Shown here: piece by piece, positions 1 to 9,815 of the stretch
Position numbering within the stretch: the first letter of the stretch is position 1
How the letters are laid out: every line of letters begins with the position of its first letter
Assembly (NCBI GenBank): GCA_030524745.1
Contig: JAUNGC010000025.1
Coordinates: forward strand, 1 to 58,194
DNA from: Eubacteriales bacterium
Lineage (GTDB): Bacteria; Bacillota; Clostridia; Lachnospirales; Lachnospiraceae
Length of the DNA stretch: 58,194 bases
Direction of reading: 5' to 3'
The notes under the pieces: generated by a model
What the model was told of the DNA's origin: nothing
The model's input: only the letters and a program-made list of their open reading frames with translations
Databases searched by the model: none
Position numbers and translations under genes: made by a program

Positions 1-3000
1 CGCCCGCGGTTTCCGTACCGTTTCCTGTTATCGCAACAAAGTTATCCTCATAATACACCACGCTCGCAGGCATCACCTTCACTTCGCCTTCCATGACCGG
101 GGTCGCCAAAGCGGCGTTTAAAGCTTCATCATCCGTTCTGTCGTTCTGCGTTACTTTAACGCCGTAGTAGAAGGTATCGACACTATCCATGAACTTCGTA
201 GGTTCGTAAATCACCTGCAGGTTATTATCAATCGCTCCGGTATAACTTGCGGCGCCATTTGTCATGTCAAGCTTCTGTTCTGTTCCCGCATCGCCATAAG
301 GAAGAAGGTAATCGTCAGAAACATCCGCCGTCCCATTATTGTTTCTTCTGTTCCTGGCAAGTCCGACAAAAGCCGCCGACGCGCCGTCTCCTTCATTTGA
401 CAGTACCGCGCCCTTCAGCAAACCGTTCGTGTTATCCGCATCGTCAGCGGTCAGGTCTGCTTTCAGGCCGTAATCCAGAACATAGATCCGATCCTGAACC
501 TGATAGTTATGAACGGTAATGGACGCCGTTTTTCCCTCAACATCCAGCGGAACTGTAAAGATATCCGTACCGGATTGCTTTGAACTATAGGACAGTACCT
601 TCTCCGTCGCCTTTGATACATGCCCCAGCGTCGTGTCCTGATCCACGCTTCCCAGATTTGCCTCCTGAGTCTCCGGTTCCCCCGTAACAGGATTTACCGG
701 CTCGCAGGAGAAGGTCGCCGTCTCGGTTCTGTCTGCCGTACAATATCTGAAACCGATTTTACCCGTATTGCCATTGGCAAGATTTTCCGCCGTCAGATAG
801 ACAAGAATATAAACATAGTTATCACCCACGTTGCCGATAACGTCATTTGCATATTCCACCTGCGCTTTGCCTTTCGGAACATAGAAATATCCGCTGCCGC
901 TTTCCGGCGCGCCAACCGGCGCCAGATAGCTGTCATTGGCGTCCGTCTTTACCGTAGAGCCGCCGACCGTGGCAATCTGACTGTCGTTCACATACAGGCT
1001 CACCGAGTTCAGGCCAATATCTCTGGCATCGGTCGCTTCCGGTCCGAGCGCCTTAAAGGTAATCAGATTCCATCCTTCCGCAAACTGGAATAGTTCGCCG
1101 TTATCCGCCGTAAATATAGTCGGATTTTCCACAACGCTTCCCCATGTCGTGGAAGCAAAAGCATCCGCTTCATTCCCCGCGGCATTATAGGTCTTCTTCT
1201 CAGCCCCGCCGGGAAGAGTTGTGATAGTCGGATTGACCGGTAATGTGGTCGTCTGTCCAACCTCCGCATAGAATACATACGCGTTCGATGTGACGACAGT
1301 CTTTACCAGTTCGGATTTCACATCAACTTCCGTTCCGTTCAGACTGGTAATTTCCGCCTGATTTTGCAGCAGGTCGCCATTTTTCGCGCTGCCTGCAACC
1401 TTCATTTTTACGCTGTATATCACCGTCGCCCCGATATCGAGATTGCTTCCGTTAATCGTAAGAGAATGCGTGGCCGCATCATAGCAGCCGCCAAGATCAT
1501 TCGAGCCTTCCATGCAACTGACAAATTCCGCATTTTCCGGCAGCGCATCCTTGATTGTATAACTGTTAAGACTGGTTGTCCCGTTATTTCTGAGGGTAAT
1601 CGTATATGTTAATTCTTCGCCCGGTTCAACAGACGTTTTATCAACAGTCTTATGAATGGTGGCGGCCTCGCCCAGCAAATATACCTGCGTCAGATAAAGA
1701 TAACGGGAATTACGGCTTTTTTCATCCTCTGTCTTTCCGTTTTTCACATCGTCAAATAAGAACTTAACGCTGCGAAAGCCGTTGAATCCTTCCAACGTGG
1801 TGAGATCAAAATAGACCGTCTGATATTGCGCCTCAATATAGTGGGCGTCAATCTTCTCGCTTTCCGGCTCTGTTGATTTCACGAAATCGCTCAGGCGGAC
1901 GTCAGTCAAAACATTATTAATGTCCACTAACTGAACCTTCGTATTGAGAACGGTATCATCATAGGTCGCCGTTCCCAATGTCAGAACCAGCCAGTGCGCG
2001 TTCAGATCTTTCGTCCCTCTCAGTTCCGCGTCCGTCTCATGAGGTTTAAACGCGGAATCCTTCGAAGTCGCGCTGAATTGATCGTCACGATACTTAATCT
2101 GCAAAGCGTCCGTATTGGACGTATAGTTGTTTACAATATTGGCGTCCGAAGTGGACATAGTCCATAAATGCCAGTCGTAGTCCTCCGAAATATTAGCGCC
2201 GGACTGCGCCTCTTCTCCCGTTCCCGAATTATTCGCCCTGGAACGTATAAACGGCAGATAGTTGCTGTCGTACTCATCCTGGAGATAGGTGCCGTTCTTC
2301 ATATTGCTGGTATATTTAAAAGGACTGAAATCGTGATTATTCCCATCGCTGCAGAGAATCTCCACCTGCGCGATCAGCATGGACCCGCTGTGTCTCAGTT
2401 GTGTGCTGCCGCCCTCATATTCTGAAGTGCGGTCAAAAGCAAATTTAATTCCCTGTGCATACGCGCTGCCATGGAGTTTCGCTTTAAAAACATAATTTCC
2501 ATCGTTATCAGTGCCGTCCCAATACAGGCAATTGGTATTCCCATTATCATGTCCATCCGCTTCCTGCACCCAGATCTTGTCATAGATTGCGCCGGAGGGT
2601 CCGACCAGATAGATCGTCAGATGAGACATCGCATCATCCAGGGTATTATCGCCGCAGTCTCTGACGCGGAGCGTCAATTCATTTTTCTCTAAAGAGCCTT
2701 CGAAACTGCCGCCCCATCCAACGATAGTATAAGAACCGTCCGTATAACCTTCTCCGAACAGCTTACCTGTGGAAGGAATATTATTGACATTGTCTCCGCT
2801 ATAATCGATTCCCGGATCAACCGGCTCAGTTATCGGCCAGTCTGTATAGTAGCCGCTTTCCCAGTCTATGGACAGCACGCCGGGATTTTTGGGGGAACCA
2901 TACTCCTGATATACATAATTTTCCAGATTATAAATACCGCCGTCCGTCGAAGAATACAGCGTCAGCGTATTGTCCACACTGGGATTCGCACGGTTCCCCG

Positions 3001-3836
3001 GTAAATCGTCACGGTACACATCGATATCCGTCGTGCCGAAGGATGCCGTTTCACCCGCTGCGTCAAAGAACCATTTTGCGCCTGCCGGAACCTCCTGAAT
3101 ATAAGAGGTGTTCATCACAACGTTCGGAACCGGCACCACTCCGGGAAGCTGGGCTGCTCTCGGCGCCGCCCGGCGCGTCACAGTCTTTTCCACCGTCGCA
3201 ATAATTTCAATAGTGCTGCCGGCTTCTGCAACAGCTTCCGTCAGGTCGGCCTCCACAAGCGTATAACCATCAGGAACAACCTCTATAATGTCGTCTTCCG
3301 TAAAGGTATACGTCTCGCCTTCCGCAATCTCTCTCTCAATCGTGGCCTGTGTTCCTTCCAGCACATTCCCTTCTTTATCCTGGAAAATCACTTCCGCGAC
3401 AGCCACGAATTGCTGCTCTTCTGCTTCATCCGTTGAATCTCCGGCGTTTTCATCTTCGCCGATGATTTCTTCATCCTCTCCGTTTTCGCCGGTCGTATCT
3501 TTGATATCTCCGTCTTCACCGGCGGTATCATCCTCATTTCCGCCTTCGTCTGTTGCATCTTTGGTATTCTCATCCTCTCCGGTGATACCATTTTCCTTTC
3601 CGCTTCCGCCGGTTGTATCTTTGGTATCTTCGTTTTCATCGGCCGGATTTCCAATTTCGCCGTTTTCCTCTCCGGCGCCGCCCGTCTCATCGCCCAAAGC
3701 GGCGTTGTTCATGCCGACGTTCACAATACCGTCCGACGGTCCCGCCGCCAATACGGTAAAACCGCTGCCGGTCCCAATAAAGGCGGCCGCAAGCAGAATC
3801 GCAATGGTTTTATGTAACCTTCTCCATTTTCCCATT
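1..3836 (-). CDS. Large secreted DUF11-containing surface protein (3' end outside window)
   Basis: The start is the ATG at 3836, preceded by GGAGGG 8 bases upstream; about 1,278 codons are open and the frame runs off the left edge. A Sec signal peptide (MGKWRRLHKT, then a hydrophobic stretch ending LAA) covers roughly residues 1-31. Residues about 45-140 are a low-complexity acidic linker built from degenerate Gly/Glu/Asp/Thr units such as GEDENTKDATDEG. A small beta domain and an RRAAPRAA stretch follow, and then long extracellular beta-rich sequence. Around residues 720-835 there is a clear DUF11-type repeat (HKTVDKTSVEPGEELTYTI, with VSCMEG later), the Ig-like fold common in Gram-positive surface proteins and pilin-like adhesins. 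No sortase motif or SLH domain is visible, but the C-terminus is missing. The gene lies downstream of the LuxR-type regulator at 4036-6435. A role in glycan or host-surface attachment is inference. Confidence 0.85.
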
Positions 3837-3979
3837 ACTTTACCCTCCATCCTTTTTAATCATAACTGCCTCAGTCTTCTGAATAGTCGTATATCAAGTA
3901 TATCATCACCGGTTTAACGTCGCGCCATTCTAAAGTAGTATATATTCAGGTCATTTTCATGTTTTTTACCTTTTTCGGA

Positions 3980-4024
3980 TATAGTAAGGCCGCTGCGCAA
4001 AATGTGCACAGCGGCCCTACTATA
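3980..4024. terminator. Strong stem-loop between LuxR regulator and surface-protein gene
   Basis: An almost perfect inverted repeat (TATAGTA-GGCCGCTG on the left, CAGCGGCC-TACTATA on the right, small loop) lies 12 bases past the regulator stop. The T-rich run follows the stem on the plus strand (cttctttttt), while the minus-strand side is A-rich. It is therefore not a textbook terminator for the minus-strand regulator gene and may act as an mRNA-stabilising or attenuating hairpin. Confidence 0.6.
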
Positions 4025-4035
4025 TCCCTTCTTTT

Positions 4036-6435
4036 TTATCGTGTCAGAATCCCCAGCATTTTCCCTTTGCGAATCGCCTGTACACGATTATTGACTCCCA
4101 GCTTTTTATAAATATTATAGATATGTTTTTTTACCGTAGTCAGTTCAATATTCAATTCCCGGGCGATTTCAGAATTTGCATATCCGCGTTCCACATATTG
4201 CAGAATAACGGCTTCGGTCATTGTCAGTTTTTCCCCGGCGTCTTCGTTTTCCAGCCTTTCAAACGGATAACGGGAAGCGTTCCTGCGAACCGCCCGTGTC
4301 AGCACCTTCATATAGTTTTCAAACGAAACCCCTACCACGTTACCGTAGTAATAGCTGCGTTTTCCTGCCCTGGCTTTTCTCGTTCCGCTTCCTGTTCCGA
4401 AAGTAACGGCGTTATATTTGTCGATCAAATTCTTTCCGCTATTTCCAAACAGTCCAAATATACCGACATAACGAAACTGATCCGCTGTCGCCATCGCCAC
4501 ATTCAGCAATTTCAACGCCTGCGTTTCCTCCTCCATTGCAAAAGCCGCCACCGCCTGTCCGATGCAGCATTCCGTCCGGAAACGATACAGCTTATGCTTA
4601 TTGTAATATTCGCCCAGCCGCCCAAACAGCATATACGCTTTTTCACACTGTTTGACAAACAGATAATTCCTCGCTTTATTTAAAAGATAATAGCAGTTAT
4701 GCCGGTCGATCTGGCGGTAGTTTTCCGAATCGTTGCCAAGCAGCAGTTTGTAATCTGCGCCGGCCTCCCTTCTCCAGATATCGTAACAAATTTTCAGCGT
4801 TGTCACATTCCATTCCATAACAGATATGTCCCGGGCTGTCAGAGAACGATAATATTCTTCCGCCAGTTCCTCATAGCCCGTAATCGCCGCGCCGCGCATA
4901 AAAAGGTTGCAAAGCAGGCCGAATAATATTTCCATCCTGTCCGCCGGCATCCTTTCATCCATCACAAGAAAAGGCGTTATTTTTTTAAACGCTTCCTCCA
5001 TCCGGTTGCTTTCCATCAGATATTCCGCTTCTGCAAGCGTAAAAAGGTCCCGTTGTTCCGGCTCAAAGATCTGATTCCACTGCTGCCTGTAACGCTCTGT
5101 TTCATTTTTTCTGCAGCAAAACAGTTCCGATAGATCCCTGCCTGTGCATAAGCATCCCGGCATCGCGCAGTTGAACGAAAAAAGCCGGAAGGTTCCTGAT
5201 TGTTCCGCCACCGCCTGCGCTTCGTTCAGCCACTCCCGGGCGGACTTCTCCGGAAAATAATAGAGCATATTCAGATAAAACAGACCTGCTTTTCCCTCCG
5301 CCGCCTTCTCCTTTCCGCAACGCCGCCGAAAGACGCTGATAATTTTCTCCGCCTCTTCAAATTCCCCGTCGTCCAGCAAAAGCATCCCTCTTAAGAACAG
5401 CGCTTCATCGCTCTCTTCTTCCCACATCGAAAAGTCCAGCCAGGTTTTCAGTTCCTGGTGACTCGTATCCCAAAACAGTGTTTCAAACGCTTCTGTCATA
5501 CACGCTCTGTGCTTTTCCGCATTACCGCCTCTGTAGTAGTAATCCAGCGCTTCCCGGTACCGTCCCTCTTTTCTCATCCGGTCCCCGGCGTTTTCCAGGT
5601 TTTTCACAGTTTCGACAGCGCCGACCTTCTCCTGCAGCAGAAAATCTTTCCAGAATTTCCGGAACACATATTTTCCCTTTTCCGTATGCTCCATCAACTG
5701 CAGATCCGTCAGGCTCTGTATATCCCAGAGATTCTCTTCCTCCCCGCCGCTTTCCGGTATATAGGATAAAACAGCCAGCTTTTTACACAATTTCTGTTGT
5801 TCTTCGGACAATTCGCTCCATATATTTTTTTCGATATACCCTATCAGCAGAGGATTTTTCATAAAATGCGCGGCTCTGGGCCTTACCGCTTCCTGCTCCA
5901 TCACATAAAACACGATTTTCAGAATGGACGGCCATCCGCCGCTCCACTGATAAAGCTGCTCCGCCTGATCCCGGTTCAGGCGGATTTTGCTTTCCCGCGC
6001 CGCCTCCAGAATTTCCCTGCGGTCCAGCATCAAACGGGGACCGTCAAGTTCCTTCATCCGTTTCTGCCAAAGGTAAGGAAAAAAAGCGGCCTGCGGCTTC
6101 CGACGGCTTGCAAAAAGGAGTTTTCCGGACTTTATCTCATTTTCCATCAAATCCGCCAGTCTCCGGCACATTTCTTCCTCCACGCGTTCAAACTGATCTG
6201 CCAGAAGAATCGTTTCCCGCCGCAATGCATCTTCCTCCAGGAACCGCAGCAGGCGCTTCTGCTCCTCTTCCTTTTCCATATTCAAATACAGGCATTCCTT
6301 TCCGCTGCTGCGGGCCCACTCTTCAAATTGTTTCAAAAGCGTGGTTTTCCCCGTTCCCGCCGCGCTGCACAGATACAGATACGGATATTCTTCCAGCCGG
6401 GAGATCAGTTCCCGGAGATTTGCGTTTATCTTCAT
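4036..6435 (-). CDS. MalT-like large ATP-binding LuxR-family (LAL) transcriptional regulator
   Basis: A 799-residue protein. A Walker A motif (SAAGTGKTT, residues 24-32) lies at the very N-terminus, followed by a STAND-type NTPase region with the Walker-B-like stretch ETILLADQFERV. A long helical, TPR-like middle follows (repeated ALDYYYRGG/AEEY-type helices). The C-terminal LuxR HTH covers about residues 735-790 (LTMTEAVILQYVERGYAN, then ARELNIELTTVKKHI). Its size and order match the MalT/LAL class, whose founding member senses maltotriose; no ligand can be read here. The start ATG at 6435 has a modest GAGG site. It lies between the secreted beta-helix gene and the DUF11 surface protein, so either is a plausible target. 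That link is inferred from position only. Confidence 0.85.
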   Translation of the reverse strand: MKINANLRELISRLEEYPYLYLCSAAGTGKTTLLKQFEEWARSSGKECLYLNMEKEEEQKRLLRFLEEDALRRETILLADQFERVEEEMCRRLADLMENEIKSGKLLFASRRKPQAAFFPYLWQKRMKELDGPRLMLDRREILEAARESKIRLNRDQAEQLYQWSGGWPSILKIVFYVMEQEAVRPRAAHFMKNPLLIGYIEKNIWSELSEEQQKLCKKLAVLSYIPESGGEEENLWDIQSLTDLQLMEHTEKGKYVFRKFWKDFLLQEKVGAVETVKNLENAGDRMRKEGRYREALDYYYRGGNAEKHRACMTEAFETLFWDTSHQELKTWLDFSMWEEESDEALFLRGMLLLDDGEFEEAEKIISVFRRRCGKEKAAEGKAGLFYLNMLYYFPEKSAREWLNEAQAVAEQSGTFRLFSFNCAMPGCLCTGRDLSELFCCRKNETERYRQQWNQIFEPEQRDLFTLAEAEYLMESNRMEEAFKKITPFLVMDERMPADRMEILFGLLCNLFMRGAAITGYEELAEEYYRSLTARDISVMEWNVTTLKICYDIWRREAGADYKLLLGNDSENYRQIDRHNCYYLLNKARNYLFVKQCEKAYMLFGRLGEYYNKHKLYRFRTECCIGQAVAAFAMEEETQALKLLNVAMATADQFRYVGIFGLFGNSGKNLIDKYNAVTFGTGSGTRKARAGKRSYYYGNVVGVSFENYMKVLTRAVRRNASRYPFERLENEDAGEKLTMTEAVILQYVERGYANSEIARELNIELTTVKKHIYNIYKKLGVNNRVQAIRKGKMLGILTR

Positions 6436-6465
6436 TCCAAAACCTCATTGTATTTTATGAGAAAA

Positions 6466-6493
6466 GGGCGGCAGGGGAAGTCCCCGCCGCCGT
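6466..6493 (-). terminator. Rho-independent terminator of the secreted beta-helix gene
   Basis: A GC-rich stem (GGCGGC with GGGGA against TCCCC with GCCGCC) lies just downstream of the stop at 6509 and is followed on the minus strand by CTTTTCTC. Confidence 0.75.
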
Positions 6494-6508
6494 TAACATA
6501 TTTCTCTG

Positions 6509-8839
6509 TCATTCCAAAATCGTCAGATTATTTGTATCAAAATTCTCAGAGGCGTGATAATTTGATCCCCGACATCCATAGCTGTTATCATGTCCGCTGC
6601 TCTGCGTCGCCGAAGGCCATGAACCGGGTACCGCATCCAGATGCGTAAACTGGCAATGGGCAATGCTCTGCAGCGTGTTCAGATCCGTCACTTTCGTATT
6701 GCCATAGGTCAGATTCTGTATTTTCACGTTGGTAACGCTGCCTCCCCATTCGCTGTTCAGAATCCTGACGCCGGGCGCCTTGCCGGTATCATTCTTCCAG
6801 GACGCAACCTGAATATTTTTAAAAGTGATATCGTATATGCTGCCGCGGGCATTTCCGTTTGTGGACCAGCTTGAAGCCGTGCCGGGCAATTCGCCGCCGA
6901 GAACATTGGTGATATCGATGACAAGCGGCCAGCCGTCGCCGTTTACACCATCGCCGCCATTGTTGCCCATTTGAGCGTCTTCCACAGCGATATTCTCCCA
7001 GGTAACCGCATAAATCTGCGCATTGTCCATATTATGGATGCTCATTGCGGGTTTATGGAACGCATGTATTACTGTGGAGTTTTTGAAGACCGCATTATAG
7101 ATTCGCGGATCTCCCACGCAGCCGTACTTATTCGTTTCCGCGCCGATTTCCATGGCCTGCGCCAGATCGGACCAGAACACACAGCGATCCACAGTGACAT
7201 CATGGGTATTCCCACCGGAATACTGATTCTTCAGAACAACGCAGTCGTCCCAGGTCCGGATATAGGAATTGGTAATCGTGATCCAACTGGAACCCTGGAT
7301 GGAAATACCGTCGCTGTTGGAGCCGGACGCGATAATATGGAAATAGTCAAACGTGATATTTGACTGTCCCTGCATTTGTACTTCCCAGGAAACATCATGC
7401 GTATTGAGCAGCGTAATGCCTTCGATTTTTGCGCCGCTGTATGCCGATGTCGCCGGCGCGTTGCCGTTATTAATTACGACGCCGCTTCCATAAACATGTC
7501 CGCCAAAGCCGGGCACGCCGACCCAGGCTTCTCCCAGACCCACGTAGGTATCCCCCGTATAGCCGTTCACATTGCTATTGTGCCACTCGCTATAAGGCGG
7601 GTTCACAAATAACTGCAGGGCGCCTGTGGATTTTCCGTTAAATTCCACGGTATAGTTGCCGCACTCCGTAACATCAAACTGAACATACTTTTCTCCGTTT
7701 TCCGCTACAATTTTCGCAGTAATTCCGGAAGACAACGGACGGACGACGGCGCTGGAAACGTCGCTGGTCATTTTAATACGGACCGTCGCGCTTTTTCCCG
7801 TCTCTTCCTTCAGTTCAAAAATAGTGGTCGGCGTCGTATCTTTCCAGCGCCAATCCCAATAGCGGGCATTGTTGACCTCTGTCAAAAATACGGCGGAAGT
7901 CTGGTTATTTACCGTAACGGCAATATTTTGCGCCATGCTCAGATTGCTGTAGGCGTTGGCTGCCGTATAGACTGTCGCACCGCCGTCAGGGCCCTCCGGA
8001 ATCTCCAAAGACGGCGCCTGTCCGACCGTTATCGTTTTGGTAAGATAATTGTTGCCGGTATTGACGTCGCCTGTGGCATTAGTGCCGCTGTCGTCGACAT
8101 ACGCCGTCACGGTATGACTCCCGGGCGCTCCCGCGGTCCACTCGGTCTGGCCCGTCGCAGGAAGATAACTTCCCCCTACCGAAACCACCACGGACTGGCC
8201 GGGATCAATCCCCTGCTTTTGTTCATCGCTCCAGTAAAAGCCTTCCGAAGCGCAGTTCTTGCCGGCCGCCTCATTATCGACGTAGAATCTGACGCCGTGT
8301 TTGACATCATTGGAACGCACATCTCCCTGATTGGTTATCACCGCTTTAAAAGCAACCTGGTCGCCCGTCACAGGGTTTGCAGGTTCCCATATGATATCCG
8401 AAACAACAAGATCGATTCCGTTCACCGGATCGACAGGCGGCTTTGTCCCGCCTTCCTCCTTTCCCCGGACCAGGGTTCTGTTGTTATTCGACCAGTTATC
8501 ATCCTCCGAAATAACCACCGTATAATAGTGAACGTCCTCATCATCCAGAACAATGGCCGCCGTTGAGGTAACTTTCACCCGCTTTCCGGCCATCACCGAT
8601 ACGCGCACCGGTCCTTCCACTCTCTTGCCGTCCCTGTAAAAGGAAACGTCGGAACCGGCATTGCCGGAATAGCCGTATAGCGTCGCCGTAACGGTGCTGT
8701 CTCCATTGGCCGTCACGCTGATCACACCGGCGTCGCTCCCTGCTGCCTGTACTATCTTTGGTTTTACGTTAAACCATGTCAGCACTGTTAATGCCAGCGT
8801 CAGGAACATGCCGGCAGCATATCTTTTTCGTTTTTTCAT
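6509..8839 (-). CDS. Secreted CARDB plus right-handed beta-helix glycoside hydrolase-like protein (clan GH-N type, GH28/GH49-like)
   Basis: The start is the ATG at 8839 (MKKRKRY), with GGGGA 7 bases upstream; the upstream in-frame ATG at 8854 has no ribosome site. The product is 776 residues: signal peptide about 1-33 (hydrophobic core MFLTLALTVLTWF, then QAAG), a beta-sandwich, and a CARDB-like domain near residues 140-260 (IDLVVSDIIWEPANPVTGDQ). A second beta-sandwich at about 275-420 precedes a parallel beta-helix. The helix carries NSDGI at about residue 509 and WDDCVVLKN at about 530. The Asp-to-AspAsp spacing of 21/22 is that of GH28 catalytic acids, but the GH28 GHG histidine is replaced by a DLAQAMEIGAET segment. 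The N-terminal sandwich and helix arrangement resembles GH49 dextranases. It shares these motifs with 9816-11384. Probable function: extracellular endo-acting glucan hydrolase, substrate unknown. It has its own promoter and terminator. Confidence 0.75.
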   Translation of the reverse strand: MKKRKRYAAGMFLTLALTVLTWFNVKPKIVQAAGSDAGVISVTANGDSTVTATLYGYSGNAGSDVSFYRDGKRVEGPVRVSVMAGKRVKVTSTAAIVLDDEDVHYYTVVISEDDNWSNNNRTLVRGKEEGGTKPPVDPVNGIDLVVSDIIWEPANPVTGDQVAFKAVITNQGDVRSNDVKHGVRFYVDNEAAGKNCASEGFYWSDEQKQGIDPGQSVVVSVGGSYLPATGQTEWTAGAPGSHTVTAYVDDSGTNATGDVNTGNNYLTKTITVGQAPSLEIPEGPDGGATVYTAANAYSNLSMAQNIAVTVNNQTSAVFLTEVNNARYWDWRWKDTTPTTIFELKEETGKSATVRIKMTSDVSSAVVRPLSSGITAKIVAENGEKYVQFDVTECGNYTVEFNGKSTGALQLFVNPPYSEWHNSNVNGYTGDTYVGLGEAWVGVPGFGGHVYGSGVVINNGNAPATSAYSGAKIEGITLLNTHDVSWEVQMQGQSNITFDYFHIIASGSNSDGISIQGSSWITITNSYIRTWDDCVVLKNQYSGGNTHDVTVDRCVFWSDLAQAMEIGAETNKYGCVGDPRIYNAVFKNSTVIHAFHKPAMSIHNMDNAQIYAVTWENIAVEDAQMGNNGGDGVNGDGWPLVIDITNVLGGELPGTASSWSTNGNARGSIYDITFKNIQVASWKNDTGKAPGVRILNSEWGGSVTNVKIQNLTYGNTKVTDLNTLQSIAHCQFTHLDAVPGSWPSATQSSGHDNSYGCRGSNYHASENFDTNNLTILE
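8760..8775. promoter_or_regulatory. Intragenic LacI-type operator candidate
   Basis: GGTTTTACGTTAAACC is one base from a perfect 16-bp palindrome. Its 12-bp core differs by one base from the TTTAACGTTAAA sites at 21462 and 21556. It lies about 70 bases inside the secreted beta-helix gene, within signal-peptide codons, downstream of the promoter at 8914-8942. It could act as a roadblock or looping site, or be chance. Confidence 0.45.
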
Positions 8840-8913
8840 ATGGATTCCCCACATTCACAAGTATTTTAACCTATTCTCCTGCATCGCCTGCGGTTAGGTT
8901 ATTTATCTTATTA

Positions 8914-8942
8914 ATATTAATATATTATCACGTTGAATTCAA
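8914..8942 (-). promoter_or_regulatory. Sigma-A promoter of the secreted beta-helix gene
   Basis: On the minus strand TTGAAT and TAATAT are separated by exactly 17 bases, about 75 bases upstream of the ATG at 8839. The rest of the 348-base gap 8840-9187 is AT-rich and holds only this promoter and the terminator at 9070-9097. Confidence 0.65.
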
Positions 8943-9069
8943 TATTTTTTATAAATTTCGTTTTTCATAATCTTTATTTCTCATCAATTTGCCCAATTTT
9001 GACTTTATTAATCTGAAGTTCTGAATCATATTTTGTTCTCCGGAACTTCCCGCGCGCTTTTTGAGAATA

Positions 9070-9097
9070 AAAAAAGCATCGGATCCGATGCTTTTTT
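9070..9097. terminator. Bidirectional terminator (perfect 28-base palindrome)
   Basis: A perfect palindrome with six A, then GCATCGGA, then TCCGATGC and six T. It has a U-tract in both directions. It ends the pgmB-beta-helix-F5/8C operon about 90 bases past the stop at 9188. Confidence 0.9.
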
Positions 9098-9187
9098 CGT
9101 AAATCACATATCTTTCCCACTCATAGCGCCGCTTTTCCGGCCTTTAACGGGTCCGGCAGAAAATAATGCGCAAAATATGCCGAATAT

Positions 9188-9805
9188 TTACCCGTAAATT
9201 TCAAACTCCGCCACCTGACCGCCGCCCGCGCCGGTATTGGACGTAAACTTAAGCTGCACATACTGCGCCGCCGTTTCGTCAAATTCCAGAATCACTTCAT
9301 TGTTCCGGTCCGGGGTAAATTCATAGGCGGCCGAAGGAATCAGTTCGGTAAAGTTTTCCCCGTCGCTGCTGATTTCCACGGAAAATTCCTGCGTCCGGTT
9401 TCCCCAGCGGGTGTCCGGGTTTAAGCAGACCCGGATCGCATGAAAACTTTTTTCTTCCTTTAAGTTAACCGTAAGGTAGTTGGGATAGCTATCCTTTGCG
9501 CCTTCCCAATAGGATACGCCGTCCGCTTTACCGTCGATCGCTTTTCGGGGCGTGTAGCTGTCCTGAAAGCTGCTGGACTCAATTTTGCCTTCCAGCGCCA
9601 GATTTTCTCCCTCTGGCAAGACGGACACGTATTCTTCTGCGAGAAACGCCTCATGTTCCATCGCTTCCGTCTGTTCGGGCGCTTCCACCACGGTCACCGT
9701 GCCGCCCGTTACAGCCTTCTGCGTCAGGTTTTCCCTTTGGATCAGGAAGCTGACGACCGCTGCAACCGCCAATACCAGGATCGCGATTTTACGAATTTTA
9801 CTCAT
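9188..9805 (-). CDS. Membrane-anchored F5/8 type C (discoidin/CBM32-like) domain protein
   Basis: A 205-residue protein with start ATG 9805 and a strong AGGAGGG site that overlaps the stop of the upstream gene. Residues about 6-22 (IAILVLAVAAVVSFLI) form an uncleaved signal anchor, followed by a spacer. Residues about 65-205 form an F5/8C beta-sandwich (NLALEGKIESSSFQ, AIDGKADGVSYWEG, EFSVEISSDGENF, YVQLKFTSNTG, EFEIYG). These domains commonly bind sugars (CBM32, CBM47-like). There is no catalytic domain. Ten bases separate it from the membrane-anchored beta-helix gene, so the two are translationally linked, and it is probably a cell-surface glycan-binding partner of that enzyme. It is the last gene of the pgmB operon. 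Confidence 0.8.
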   Translation of the reverse strand: MSKIRKIAILVLAVAAVVSFLIQRENLTQKAVTGGTVTVVEAPEQTEAMEHEAFLAEEYVSVLPEGENLALEGKIESSSFQDSYTPRKAIDGKADGVSYWEGAKDSYPNYLTVNLKEEKSFHAIRVCLNPDTRWGNRTQEFSVEISSDGENFTELIPSAAYEFTPDRNNEVILEFDETAAQYVQLKFTSNTGAGGGQVAEFEIYG

Positions 9806-9815
9806 ACCGTCCCTC

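Noticed and set aside
3911-3924. Half operator GACGTTAAAC upstream of the DUF11 surface protein gene
   Set aside because: Only one half matches the TTTAACGTTAAA palindrome; the other half is GC-rich and unrelated.
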